Positions 17,224 through 25,270 of a DNA stretch of 64,000 bases are shown here, piece after piece (the stretch's first letter is position 1; each line of letters opens with the position of its first letter). A program made the position numbers and the translations under genes. The notes under the pieces were generated by a model. The model was not told the DNA's origin. It worked only from the letters and a program-made list of their open reading frames with translations, and did no database searches. The stretch comes from Paralteromonas sediminis (GTDB lineage Bacteria; Pseudomonadota; Gammaproteobacteria; Enterobacterales; Alteromonadaceae), in the NCBI RefSeq assembly GCF_003820355.1, contig NZ_RPOK01000001.1:584847-648846 (forward strand). The letters run 5' to 3'.

Positions 17224-18482
17224 GAATTTGCCTCGACATCAGCACTTGAGGATACGTCTGAATGCGCGCTCCAACGTTTTAGAAAAATGAGTGCGGTAGT
17301 GATACCTACTATTGGTAAGAGAAGCATGTAAAAAGCTTGTTGCCCACCGATTAATTCAAACAGGGTACCGGTTATGAGTGAGCCAGACGTCCCTCCTAAT
17401 GCAGAGAAAACTACAATCAATCCCGTCATGGCAGATTGATTTTGCGTCGGAAGACTGCTCAGTACCACTGAGTTTAGTACGGGATAAATTGGCGCCATGA
17501 ATGCGCCGATAAGAGGAAACAAAAAGGCTATAAATGGGAGTTGGATGACTGAATTTATGTTTGCCGTATCAATTTTGTCGGCCAATGGCAGACTTACTAG
17601 TATCAAAGCGGCCATACCCAAAAGACAAGTCAGCATAAACGGAAACCAAGATAAGAAGCGTAAGACTTGTCCTGCGCCTAAACGACCGAGCGCAAGTGCC
17701 AATGCAAATACGCTAGTAAGTTGAACGCTAATATCGGCAGGCAGTGCTAATACCTCATTGTTGAACGTAGGTAACCAAGTACCAATACCTTGCTCAACCA
17801 ATACATACATAAATATTGAAATAATAAAGACCAACACCATTGGCTTGTATGCCAGTTTTAGCATAGCGATAAAGTCATCACTTACTTGACTATCACCATC
17901 GTTTTTTTTATTCGGTGTTGATATTGGGCTGATAAATACGAGCAGTATTGTTCCCAATAGCAAAACTGCAAGCCCCCAATAGGCGTTCAACCAGCTTAAA
18001 CTTGCACTATTTTGTGCATCAATAAAATAAGCAAAATACCAGTATCCCGCCAACACGCCGAGCATAAAAATGCCCTCAATTGTGTTGAGTAGCGCAGAGT
18101 GTTCATTTGTACTTTTGGTGAGCATTCCAACAATTGAGTACACAGAAATTTTTACAAGAGCAAATGCGCTGCCGACGAGAGCAAACAATATCTTGATAGA
18201 CCAAAACGCTGGAACGGCAGGCACCAGTATGCAACCGATTAAGCTGAGTACTAAACCGATAATCAATGCTATTTTGTATCCCATTCGCGGTATGAACGAC
18301 GCAATAAAAAAGGACACAAATGCTATGGGAAGATCTTTAAATCCCTCAAGCACGCTGGCTTCTGGCTTGGAAATATTGAAACTGCCAATAGACTGAAGAA
18401 TTACAGTCCCTACGCTGTTGAGTAGGATCGCAAAGGCAAAATAACACGCAGTAATAGCAGCAATAATTAATAAGCGATGCAT
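17220..18482 (-). CDS. MFS sugar permease, probably trehalose
   Basis: This polytopic inner-membrane protein has 420 residues and about 12 hydrophobic segments, with the general layout of sugar-type major facilitator transporters. The substrate is inferred as trehalose because the gene is translationally coupled (ATGA overlap) to trehalase and lies downstream of the LacI-family regulator on the same strand, with its own operator 51 bp upstream of the start. It would pass free trehalose from periplasm to cytoplasm, in place of the phosphotransferase route of enterics. Export of glucose or another disaccharide as substrate cannot be excluded. Confidence 0.85.
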   Translation of the reverse strand: MHRLLIIAAITACYFAFAILLNSVGTVILQSIGSFNISKPEASVLEGFKDLPIAFVSFFIASFIPRMGYKIALIIGLVLSLIGCILVPAVPAFWSIKILFALVGSAFALVKISVYSIVGMLTKSTNEHSALLNTIEGIFMLGVLAGYWYFAYFIDAQNSASLSWLNAYWGLAVLLLGTILLVFISPISTPNKKNDGDSQVSDDFIAMLKLAYKPMVLVFIISIFMYVLVEQGIGTWLPTFNNEVLALPADISVQLTSVFALALALGRLGAGQVLRFLSWFPFMLTCLLGMAALILVSLPLADKIDTANINSVIQLPFIAFLFPLIGAFMAPIYPVLNSVVLSSLPTQNQSAMTGLIVVFSALGGTSGSLITGTLFELIGGQQAFYMLLLPIVGITTALIFLKRWSAHSDVSSSADVEANS

Positions 18483-18532
18483 AATAACGCTCTGTTAACA
18501 TTTTACAGTAGTCTACTTGAGCATTTTAATTG

Positions 18533-18548
18533 TTGCAATCGTTTGCAA
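18533..18548. promoter_or_regulatory. LacI-type operator before permease-trehalase operon
   Basis: A 16-bp palindrome TTGCAATCGTTTGCAA with central CG and a single mismatch lies 51 bp upstream of the MFS start. Apart from one base it equals the core of the two palindromes in the lacI-family/TonB intergenic region. It is therefore the likely repressor site for the permease-trehalase operon. Confidence 0.8.
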
Positions 18549-18576
18549 TATTTTTTAATTTTTGCTACTTAAGCAG

Positions 18577-19605
18577 TTAAGTGCGCGTTGGATCGGAAGA
18601 GTGACGAATCTTCAACTCTATGCCTACGGCATGTGATTGGCCAGGTTCTCCGTTGAGTTGACGAAGCAATTCGGTCACCATTATTTCTGCTGCAAGCTTA
18701 GTATTTTGTTTGATGGAAGAGAGAGCAGGGTGCGACATTTCTGCCATCGGAATGTCGTCGAAGCCAATAATAGCTACATCGACAGGGATATTCACATATC
18801 TCTCTTTAAGCGCTTTCATCGCGCCTAATGCAACCATGTCACTACAGGCAAAAATGCCGTCAAAGTTCAAACCGTTGGTTTTAACACTTTGGTTGATACA
18901 GTCGTAACCAGCTTGATAGGTGAGATCTGTAGACATAACCAAGGAATCATCTAAAGGAATATTGTGGGCAGCGAGTGCGTCACAGTACCCTTTGTAGCGC
19001 TCGCCCATTTCGGCGTGTTCCAAATCTCCAAGAAACACGGGGCGTGTATGACCTAGTTTTATGAGATGTTCAGTTGCTTGTTTGGCGCCGAGTCTATTTT
19101 CACTTCCCACTACTGTATATTTCGCAGATGCGTGGGGATCTCCCCACACAACGATAGGGGCGCCTGCCTCTGCCGCAGCAATCATTTTTGTGTCGGACTT
19201 TGCTTGGCCAACCACTATTAAACCATCAGCGCGACTACTTTTGATAAAGTATTGTGTCCAGTCGTCTTTAGCCATAAACGAATTAGAAAGCAGCAGCTCG
19301 TAATTGCGTTCATTCAGCGCTTGGTTTAAATCACCAACTACTTTAAGTAAAAATGGGTCGTTTATGCTTTGTTCGGTATGTTCTGTCAGATTTAAAATTA
19401 CTGCAATGACATGGGTGCGCTGAGTACGCAGTCTGCTGGCGGCTGCGTTCAGACTAAAGTTGTGTTCTAGCGCTAACGCCTGAATTCGCTCTCTGGTTTG
19501 CTGTTTTATAATTGGGTTTCCGCGCAATGCTCTAGATGCAGTGGAAGTAGAAACTCCAGCCAACTTGGCTAAATCAGACAGTGTGAATCGAGAATTGTTT
19601 TGCAC
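18577..19605 (-). CDS. LacI-family repressor of the trehalose module
   Basis: This 342-residue regulator has an N-terminal LacI helix-turn-helix ('TLSDLAKLAGVSTSTASRALRG', residues 8-29) and hinge helix, followed by a periplasmic-binding-protein-like effector domain. It sits between the permease-trehalase operon (same strand, downstream) and the divergent TonB receptor. Three CG-centred palindromes flank it at the control regions of all these genes, including its own. It probably represses the module until an intracellular sugar, trehalose or a derivative, binds. It corresponds in role, not necessarily in descent, to enteric TreR. Confidence 0.9.
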   Translation of the reverse strand: MQNNSRFTLSDLAKLAGVSTSTASRALRGNPIIKQQTRERIQALALEHNFSLNAAASRLRTQRTHVIAVILNLTEHTEQSINDPFLLKVVGDLNQALNERNYELLLSNSFMAKDDWTQYFIKSSRADGLIVVGQAKSDTKMIAAAEAGAPIVVWGDPHASAKYTVVGSENRLGAKQATEHLIKLGHTRPVFLGDLEHAEMGERYKGYCDALAAHNIPLDDSLVMSTDLTYQAGYDCINQSVKTNGLNFDGIFACSDMVALGAMKALKERYVNIPVDVAIIGFDDIPMAEMSHPALSSIKQNTKLAAEIMVTELLRQLNGEPGQSHAVGIELKIRHSSDPTRT

Positions 19606-19685
19606 AATAACCTGCTTTTTTCTTCAACTATAACGAAAACTGGTTGCCGACCTCAAGGATGAGTTTATACCTTCCGTTTACAATA

Positions 19686-19707
19686 TTTTTGCAAACGTTT
19701 GCAAAAA
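19686..19707. promoter_or_regulatory. LacI-type operator 1 (perfect 22-bp palindrome)
   Basis: This is a perfect 22-bp palindrome with the core TTGCAAACGTTTGCAA, flanked by T and A runs, in the divergent region between the regulator and TonB receptor genes. Its centre is 23 bp from that of the second site, about two helical turns, so two dimers could bind on the same face. Confidence 0.85.
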
Positions 19708-19710
19708 GTC

Positions 19711-19728
19711 TTTGCAAACGTTTGTATT
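19711..19728. promoter_or_regulatory. LacI-type operator 2 (near-perfect palindrome)
   Basis: The sequence TTTGCAAACGTTTGTA is a palindrome with central CAAACGTTTG and one mismatched pair further out. It lies 93 bp upstream of the TonB receptor start and next to possible promoter elements for that gene, so binding there would block the receptor promoter. Confidence 0.8.
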
Positions 19729-19820
19729 TTGACATAGTTTTAACATTATCGTGAGGGCGAGCTCATTTTTCGTCCTTTGTTTAACACTAAAAAGATGAAT
19801 TTAAAAATAGGATTGCAAGC

Positions 19821-22091
19821 ATGAAAGCCCGATACTCAGCGATAACTCTTGCCCTGTGCAGCGCACTCGGAGTGCACTCTTACGTCTATGCTCAGGAAAC
19901 CAACGAATCATTTGATAATGACCAAGTAGAAAAAATAGTTGTTACGGGTGTGCCAAGCGGTACATCTCAGCGCAAGGTCGATACTAGCTATGCAATTACT
20001 GCATTGTCTGACGTTGACATTGAGCGTCTTGCACCGAAAAGCACTGCCGATATATTTAAAGCGATACCAGGTGTTTGGTCTGAGGCTTCTGGCGGTGTTG
20101 CTGGTGCAAACGTCTTTGTACGCGGTTTCCCAGGTACGGGTGACGCACCCTATCTAACGGTGGCAATTCAAGGTGTTCCTATTTTCACTCCACCAACTTT
20201 GAGCTTCTTAGAAAATGCATCTTTGTTTCGTATGGATGAAACCATCGCGTTTATGGACGCATTACGCGGCGGTCCTGCTTCGGTATTGTCAAACGGGCAG
20301 CCGGGTCTGACGACAAACTTCAACTTGAAAGAGGGCAGCGAAATCACTGAAGGCTTAGTGAAATACTCAACCTCTGATTACAGCTTACAGCGATTTGACG
20401 GCGTTGTTAGTGGTGAACTGGCTGATGACTTGTATTTCATGGCAGGTGGTTACATTTCAAGATCACCTGGTATCCGTGACACTGGATTTGATACTGAGAA
20501 TGGTCAACAGTTTACAGTTAACATCACTAAAGAATTAGATAATGGTAAATTCTCAATTTTCCATCGAATGACCGACGATCATGGTGTTTGGTATCTGCCA
20601 GGTGCACTAAATGTTGAAGGTGTTGACAATGATTATGTGCAACTTGGCACTTTAAACCGTCAGGCAACTATTCAGGTTGGGGCAAATGGTGACTTGCGAA
20701 CAATCGATATAGGCGAAGGTCGTGGCTTTAAAGGGTCGATGACTGGCGGTAACCTCGAATTAGACTTGGGCAACGACTGGACCTTGGTTGACAAGTTTGG
20801 TTACACCGAGGGCAATGCAAATACGTTTGGTTTAGTGCCTGAAGGTGGCGCAGTTGCGCTTTCAATGGTGGCTGATAATGGGGCTTCAGCGACGGGGGCG
20901 GTAACGGGCACTGTTTACAATGGAGACACTGCTGTTCAGCAATTTGGTCGCTGGGTAGTTGAAAAGCAAATTGAGTCCTTTACTAATGACCTTGCATTAA
21001 CCAAATCATTGAGCGATTTAAATATCACATTCGGTTATTTCACAAGTTCATTTTCTGCCGACGATCAATGGTCGTTGGGGAATCAGGCGTACTATGTGGT
21101 TGAGAGTGGTGGTGAGCTGCTGACTGGAATTGATTGCAACGACAATCAGGACAGCTGTGCATGGAATTACGACATTGACAGCACTGGAGATGCCTCTACA
21201 GATGCCTTCTACCTAGCCGCCGACTATCAACTAAACGAAGAAGTGCGTATCGATGTGGGTATTCGTCGTGAAAACCACGAAGTTGAATATACAGTGGACG
21301 AAGGGGGGGATGGTGTTGTCACTAAAGCCGTTCAATATGATGAGTCTGACGTAGCTTGGACCGCAGGTATAAACTGGCAGTTTGAAAAAAATATGGGGGT
21401 ATTTGCCAGAGCCAGTGAAGGTTCAAGAATGCCGCAGTTCGATGACTTTCGCGATAATTTTGGTGCGTTCAGTAGTGGTGAAGACTTAATTACCGACATC
21501 ACCCAGTATGAGGCCGGTTTTAAAATGGCTGAGTCTGATTACAGCCTTTATGCCACTGCGTTTTTCAACGAGGTTGAAGGAAACTTATTTGTACCGCGGC
21601 CAGGTGCCCCGGCAGAGGTGACTACCAATGAGGCTTATGGTGTCGAAATTGACGGTACGTATTACGCAGATAATGGGTTCTCGATAACACTAAACGCCAC
21701 TATTCAGGAAACAGAAATTACCGCCGGCGCTCCCATAAACGAAATATCTGTAGTGGGTAACGAAACGATTCGTCAGCCAGGTTGGCAAGTTCGTCTTACA
21801 CCAAGTTATGATTTTTCGATGGTTGATATGGAAGCCACGGCCTACGCTGTATTGCACGCCGTTGACGACCGATTTGGCGATAACTTAAATACCAACTCTC
21901 TTGAAGGTTACGAGCAAATTGATTTTGGGTTAAATGTTTATGTTACGCCAGAGCTGGAAATTCAATTCAATATTCAGAATCTGACTGATGAAGACGGATT
22001 GACAGAGGGCGACCCCCGAAATCCCGCAGCCCCCAACGGTCGTTTCATTTTGCCTAGAAACGCAACAGTGAGTGTGAGTTACGCATTCTAA
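19821..22091 (+). CDS. TonB-dependent outer-membrane receptor, probably trehalose/maltooligosaccharide
   Basis: This 756-residue outer-membrane receptor has a signal peptide (about 1-24, ending VYA-QE), a TonB-box-like stretch 'VEKIVVTG' (about 36-43), a plug domain (about 50-170 with 'GANVFVRGF') and a 22-strand barrel that ends in the terminal Phe needed for BAM recognition ('VSVSYAF'). The divergent LacI-family gene and shared palindromes tie it to the trehalose permease and trehalase, so it likely moves trehalose or a trehalose-containing glycoside into the periplasm. Its N-terminal half resembles the receptor of the sucrose cluster in this window, which suggests a paralogous sugar-receptor family. 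Confidence 0.9.
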   Translation: MKARYSAITLALCSALGVHSYVYAQETNESFDNDQVEKIVVTGVPSGTSQRKVDTSYAITALSDVDIERLAPKSTADIFKAIPGVWSEASGGVAGANVFVRGFPGTGDAPYLTVAIQGVPIFTPPTLSFLENASLFRMDETIAFMDALRGGPASVLSNGQPGLTTNFNLKEGSEITEGLVKYSTSDYSLQRFDGVVSGELADDLYFMAGGYISRSPGIRDTGFDTENGQQFTVNITKELDNGKFSIFHRMTDDHGVWYLPGALNVEGVDNDYVQLGTLNRQATIQVGANGDLRTIDIGEGRGFKGSMTGGNLELDLGNDWTLVDKFGYTEGNANTFGLVPEGGAVALSMVADNGASATGAVTGTVYNGDTAVQQFGRWVVEKQIESFTNDLALTKSLSDLNITFGYFTSSFSADDQWSLGNQAYYVVESGGELLTGIDCNDNQDSCAWNYDIDSTGDASTDAFYLAADYQLNEEVRIDVGIRRENHEVEYTVDEGGDGVVTKAVQYDESDVAWTAGINWQFEKNMGVFARASEGSRMPQFDDFRDNFGAFSSGEDLITDITQYEAGFKMAESDYSLYATAFFNEVEGNLFVPRPGAPAEVTTNEAYGVEIDGTYYADNGFSITLNATIQETEITAGAPINEISVVGNETIRQPGWQVRLTPSYDFSMVDMEATAYAVLHAVDDRFGDNLNTNSLEGYEQIDFGLNVYVTPELEIQFNIQNLTDEDGLTEGDPRNPAAPNGRFILPRNATVSVSYAF

Positions 22092-22109
22092 ACTGCTCTA
22101 CACTTAAGC

Positions 22110-22146
22110 AAAAAGCGCCTCTCAGGACACTGTTAAGGCGCTTTTT
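22110..22146 (+). terminator. Rho-independent terminator of the TonB receptor gene
   Basis: An 11-bp stem AAAAAGCGCCT / AGGCGCTTTTT with a 15-nt loop starts 18 bp after the receptor stop codon and ends in a T run. Because of the A run on the other side it could work in both directions. Confidence 0.88.
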
Positions 22147-22778
22147 CATTCATAACAGCGAAGCGACCATTACGAATTTCTATGCAAAAAAGATGTTGCA
22201 GGGACTCTAAGAGCGATGGCTGCTAGCATGCTCAGTATTCTATGACAACATACCATTTAATATTGTATATCGGCTAACCACTACAGCGATGTTAGTTTGG
22301 CTCTTATGCTTGTTGTGTACAATAAAGAGCCTAAGTATCAATAAAAACAAATCTACAGCTTGAATTTGTATTCTTGTCAAGCAATGGTGTCTTATCATTC
22401 TTTGTTCTGCACAACACTGTTTACGATCTGCGGCAGCAATACTTAGTGCTTTCTGTCGAAGTTGTATAGCGCACTATTGCAAATGGAATAGGTCACCTTC
22501 AGCCATAAATAAGTGCGACTTTTTTGATGTGGTGGATTTGTTGTCGACTGTTTCAAACAAATTGGCGTGGATGTCTAGGTTATTTGGGGCCCATACTAGC
22601 TGGTGCTTTTCTAATCAACAGCTAGTGGCTTTAAGACTTGTTAAATGGGTGGAACTATCGATTTCGTGTTCTATTTTATTTGTTGGTAAAAATGTTTAAT
22701 ATTTTTTGAACTCTGGCCGTATTATCAGATATAGGTAAAACAACTTGCAAATATCGCTTCGTTAGATATGGATGTGTT
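22147..22778. other. AT-rich non-coding stretch with hairpins
   Basis: No convincing gene is seen in these 630 bp. One hairpin is clear at 22299-22331, with stem GGCTCTT/AAGAGCC and an inner TTGT/ACAA pairing. A smaller CTAAC/GTTAG pairing lies just before it (22274-22295). These could belong to a small RNA or a recombination-site remnant, but no promoter, terminator or core-site consensus supports either. Confidence 0.4.
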
Positions 22779-23102
22779 ATGAAGGTCTTTTTGACATCTG
22801 GTTTGGTTACTGGTTTGTTGGTGTTGTTAACTATGCTTATTCATTTGACTATGTTCAAAGGAGTAAAGGTCGGTACAGTAGAAGGGAAAGTAGTATCAAT
22901 AGAAAGCGCCCTTATTATAACTCGTAAGTACTCGCAACGTGGTCTCGTGAATTATGCAAATGTCACTATTGATGAGCAAGAAGCAATACCAATAGAAGTT
23001 TATTGTATTTCTATTTGCAACAAAGATGATGTCATTAAGGTTGATATTTATAGCCCATTATTTGGTGGGGATTTGAATTTCGTTTATGAAAAAGGCTCAT
23101 AA
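22779..23102 (+). CDS. small membrane-anchored hypothetical protein
   Basis: The 107-residue product has one N-terminal hydrophobic segment (about residues 5-27, 'GLVTGLLVLLTMLIHLT') followed by a polar, beta-rich domain of about 75 residues. It may be an inner-membrane anchor with a small periplasmic domain. No family was recognised. The ribosome-binding site is weak and the region is AT-rich, so it may be a recent acquisition or a poorly expressed gene. The two Cys residues at about 91 and 95 could form a disulfide. Confidence 0.5.
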   Translation: MKVFLTSGLVTGLLVLLTMLIHLTMFKGVKVGTVEGKVVSIESALIITRKYSQRGLVNYANVTIDEQEAIPIEVYCISICNKDDVIKVDIYSPLFGGDLNFVYEKGS

Positions 23103-23373
23103 TGATGAAGAAAGATAAGTCGCTGCTAATTATGGTACTGAGGGTTTTCAGTCTTGAAAAGATACAATAGTCTGTAGTGGTTTGCTTTAACCAAACACCA
23201 AGTTGGTGGACAAAAATGTACATGAACAAACCTAGAAGAAGACACAAGTGATCTAGTTATTAGTAAGCGCCAAACTGATAAAGATTGAAGCCAATACGAG
23301 CCCGTGACTGAGATTCTCATTTCGAATGAAAAAAGACACTTTCACACAGCCTTTCCCAAATGCCCCACCTTCT
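23103..23373. other. intergenic, no gene seen
   Basis: I see no supported coding region here. Short open frames on the minus strand have no ribosome-binding site or family likeness. The stretch leads into the control region of the CsrB-type RNA. Confidence 0.4.
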
Positions 23374-23391
23374 TGTAAGAAATCTCTTACA
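23374..23391. promoter_or_regulatory. GacA/UvrY box upstream of CsrB-type RNA
   Basis: TGTAAGAAATCTCTTACA has perfect half-sites TGTAAG and CTTACA separated by six bases. This is the known upstream activating sequence of csrB/rsmZ-type genes bound by the response regulator GacA/UvrY. It lies about 170 bp before the probable RNA start, the distance range usual for such activation. Confidence 0.88.
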
Positions 23392-23561
23392 TTGATGTAG
23401 GAATATGCGTGAATTTAGCATTATCACTTTCCTCACATTTTAAACTAACCCTATGTAATTTATAGAAAATAATATTGAGATGACAATGTTGTCATCGTAA
23501 ATTCACAGAAGTGAAACTATTTGGTACAAACAAACAGGCTTATTTCCATTATTATTTATTT

Positions 23562-23896
23562 CGTCACAAGGAAACACGACTTGTCAGGAAGACGGCACGG
23601 AGCATGTGGACAAGATCAATGATGATCTCTCTTCTAGGAGAAGAGTAAAGGGATGGGATGGCACAAGGAGTGGCATAAGGACACGTTAAGGAAGATAAGA
23701 GCAGGGTTATGGATGCCTTGTTTAGGTAGGAATGAAGGAAGGGATCTGCTCAGGACGAGTAGCTCATATACGGAATGTATGAGATGAGAAGGAAAGGGCG
23801 TCAAAGGATTTGTATCTGGAAGATCAAGCTGCAAAGGAAAGCAGAGAAGGAATCTCAAAATTCTCAGGAAAGCGGTGGCATTGCCACCGCTTTTTT
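23562..23896 (+). ncRNA. csrB: CsrB-family regulatory RNA (CsrA-sequestering)
   Basis: This purine-rich, non-coding stretch holds 22 GGA triplets in about 310 nt, the hallmark of RNAs that bind many CsrA dimers. Several GGAs sit in hairpin loops: 23629-23645 (stem CTCTTC/GAAGAG, loop TAGGA), 23746-23762 (CTGCTC/GAGTAG, loop AGGAC) and 23763-23783 (CTCATA/TATGAG, loop with CGGAA). It ends in a strong terminator and has a GacA/UvrY box upstream. In E. coli csrB also lies beside the yqcC-truC-yqcA group, and here truC and a flavodoxin gene follow nearby. It should antagonise CsrA and thereby shift motility, biofilm and carbon use. The 5' end is approximate, since no clear promoter box was fixed. 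Confidence 0.93.
23869..23896 (+). terminator. Rho-independent terminator of the CsrB-type RNA
   Basis: The stem AGCGGTGGCA / TGCCACCGCT, extended by AA/TT, has a very short loop and is followed by six T. It sits at the end of the GGA-rich stretch and lies just beyond the convergent DUF3301 gene stop, so it may also serve that gene. Confidence 0.93.
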
Positions 23897-23905
23897 GGTT
23901 TATAA

Positions 23906-24220
23906 CTATTCCACATTAAAGGTTCGGTAAGGTGGCACATCAACTTTAACGGCAAAGTGATTCTTCATATACAGCGTGCCCAAATACTTGTCTTCTTTAT
24001 TGCCTGAAAATTCAAATTCAAAGGTCGCGTTCCAGCCGGGTTTACCTGAAACCATGCCGAGTTGCATCGTCTGGCGAGAAATGCTCAATAATTGAAGGTC
24101 GTGATGCTGGCAATAGGCTGAAATATGGCGCTTTGCAGCTTCAGCCATACCTCTTCTTATCCAGAACAGCCAGGAAAAAAACAATACTAAAAATAGAATT
24201 AATAACTGGGTTAACGACAT
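23906..24220 (-). CDS. DUF3301-family membrane-anchored protein
   Basis: This 104-residue protein has one N-terminal transmembrane segment (about residues 4-22) followed by 'WIRRGMAEAAKRHISAYCQ' and a beta-rich C-terminal domain. The size and the 'A...A..YC' pattern fit the DUF3301 family, which occurs in gammaproteobacteria next to a DUF3549 gene, as here. Its function is unknown. It is 17 bp downstream of the DUF3549 gene on the same strand and is probably in one operon with it. Confidence 0.78.
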   Translation of the reverse strand: MSLTQLLILFLVLFFSWLFWIRRGMAEAAKRHISAYCQHHDLQLLSISRQTMQLGMVSGKPGWNATFEFEFSGNKEDKYLGTLYMKNHFAVKVDVPPYRTFNVE

Positions 24221-24237
24221 AGACTAAAATCTCAACG

Positions 24238-25224
24238 CTATCGTATTAATTGCAGGACATGTGGTCTGATAGCCGGTAAGCGCACCAGATCTTCGTAGAA
24301 ACCTTTGATTATCTCGCCGTCTGCATTTTCTGATTCGTCCAGCTCGTGACAACGCTGAAAAAATAGCGACAATAACGCTGGACTCAACGAGGTACCATAT
24401 CGCCCTGCAATAACGCTTAACAGGCTCAATGTTGATGATCTTGGGTCACTTAGCAATAAAGCAAGTAAGGCCGAGACATTGATTGACGTGTTGGGGTTAT
24501 GCAATGCCAGTAGCAATCGCGTTTGCATCTCTGCATTCTGGCTTTGTTTTATCTGCTGGATGAAAAACTGCTCGGTCTCGTCTGGCAGTGGAATATTTTC
24601 TAGCGCACAGAGCAACACATTTAAAAAAGCAGGAGCTAGTTGCGACCAATTTTGTTCCAGATTTTTAAACACCTTTGAATTGTCGGTAAGTTGATAGACG
24701 GCATAATGCACCTCTTGCATGCTGATGTTACGCCAGTCAACGGTTCCCGGCGCATTGATATAAGCGAAAGTCTTGATGCTGTCTTGCTGGGATAGCTGAT
24801 TTAAATCTGCTTTGACCTTGGCTGTTAGCTGCGCCCTTAAAGTTTCTGCGGGTGTAAAGATATACGGGTTGTCCGGTAACCCTTTTTCCATCGAAGGGTC
24901 TTGCTGCAATGCGTCTACAATTGTGCGCAAGAAGTGGGTACGCGCGGCATTAACAATTTTACTCTGTTCATCAACAGGCAAGCGTAAAAACCAGATATAC
25001 TGTCGAGACGCATTTAAGTTAACAGCGTGAGCCGCTTGCCAGAAAACCAGCGCATACCACCCTTGTTGTTGCCTGGGGCTTGGGGTGGGAAACTCTCCGT
25101 TTTCCAATTGCAGAAAGGTTTGTGACGGAATAGGCTGTATGCCTCTGCCTACATCATAAATGCGAAAGTCGGTGCCTGCGTGTAATAAGAATTCACAGAT
25201 AGAATCAATGGAGTTTTCTGACAT
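24238..25224 (-). CDS. DUF3549-family protein
   Basis: The 328-residue soluble protein starts at ATG 25224 (MSENSIDSICEFLLHAGT...). A longer in-frame start at 25293 would overlap the divergent truC gene and adds no family sequence. It shows the 'FRIYDVGRGIQPIP' N-terminal segment known from DUF3549 proteins, then 'QQGWYALVFWQ' and a helical C-terminal part. Its function is unknown. Pairing with DUF3301 and closeness to truC are recurring features in the order. It is divergent from truC with only 46 bp between starts, so the promoters overlap. Confidence 0.8.
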   Translation of the reverse strand: MSENSIDSICEFLLHAGTDFRIYDVGRGIQPIPSQTFLQLENGEFPTPSPRQQQGWYALVFWQAAHAVNLNASRQYIWFLRLPVDEQSKIVNAARTHFLRTIVDALQQDPSMEKGLPDNPYIFTPAETLRAQLTAKVKADLNQLSQQDSIKTFAYINAPGTVDWRNISMQEVHYAVYQLTDNSKVFKNLEQNWSQLAPAFLNVLLCALENIPLPDETEQFFIQQIKQSQNAEMQTRLLLALHNPNTSINVSALLALLLSDPRSSTLSLLSVIAGRYGTSLSPALLSLFFQRCHELDESENADGEIIKGFYEDLVRLPAIRPHVLQLIR

Positions 25225-25270
25225 AGCTGACAAATTACATGACAATAAAACGAAAAGGGTATTGTAGCAC

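Noticed and set aside
22270-22335. Integron attC-like site in the hairpins after the trehalose receptor
   Set aside because: The bases do not fit the core-site consensus (RYYYAAC/GTTRRRY), and no integrase or cassette array is seen.
23634-23858. Minus-strand open frame of 74 codons inside the GGA-rich stretch
   Set aside because: It has no ribosome-binding site and a Pro/Leu/Ser-rich composition that simply mirrors the purine-rich RNA on the other strand.
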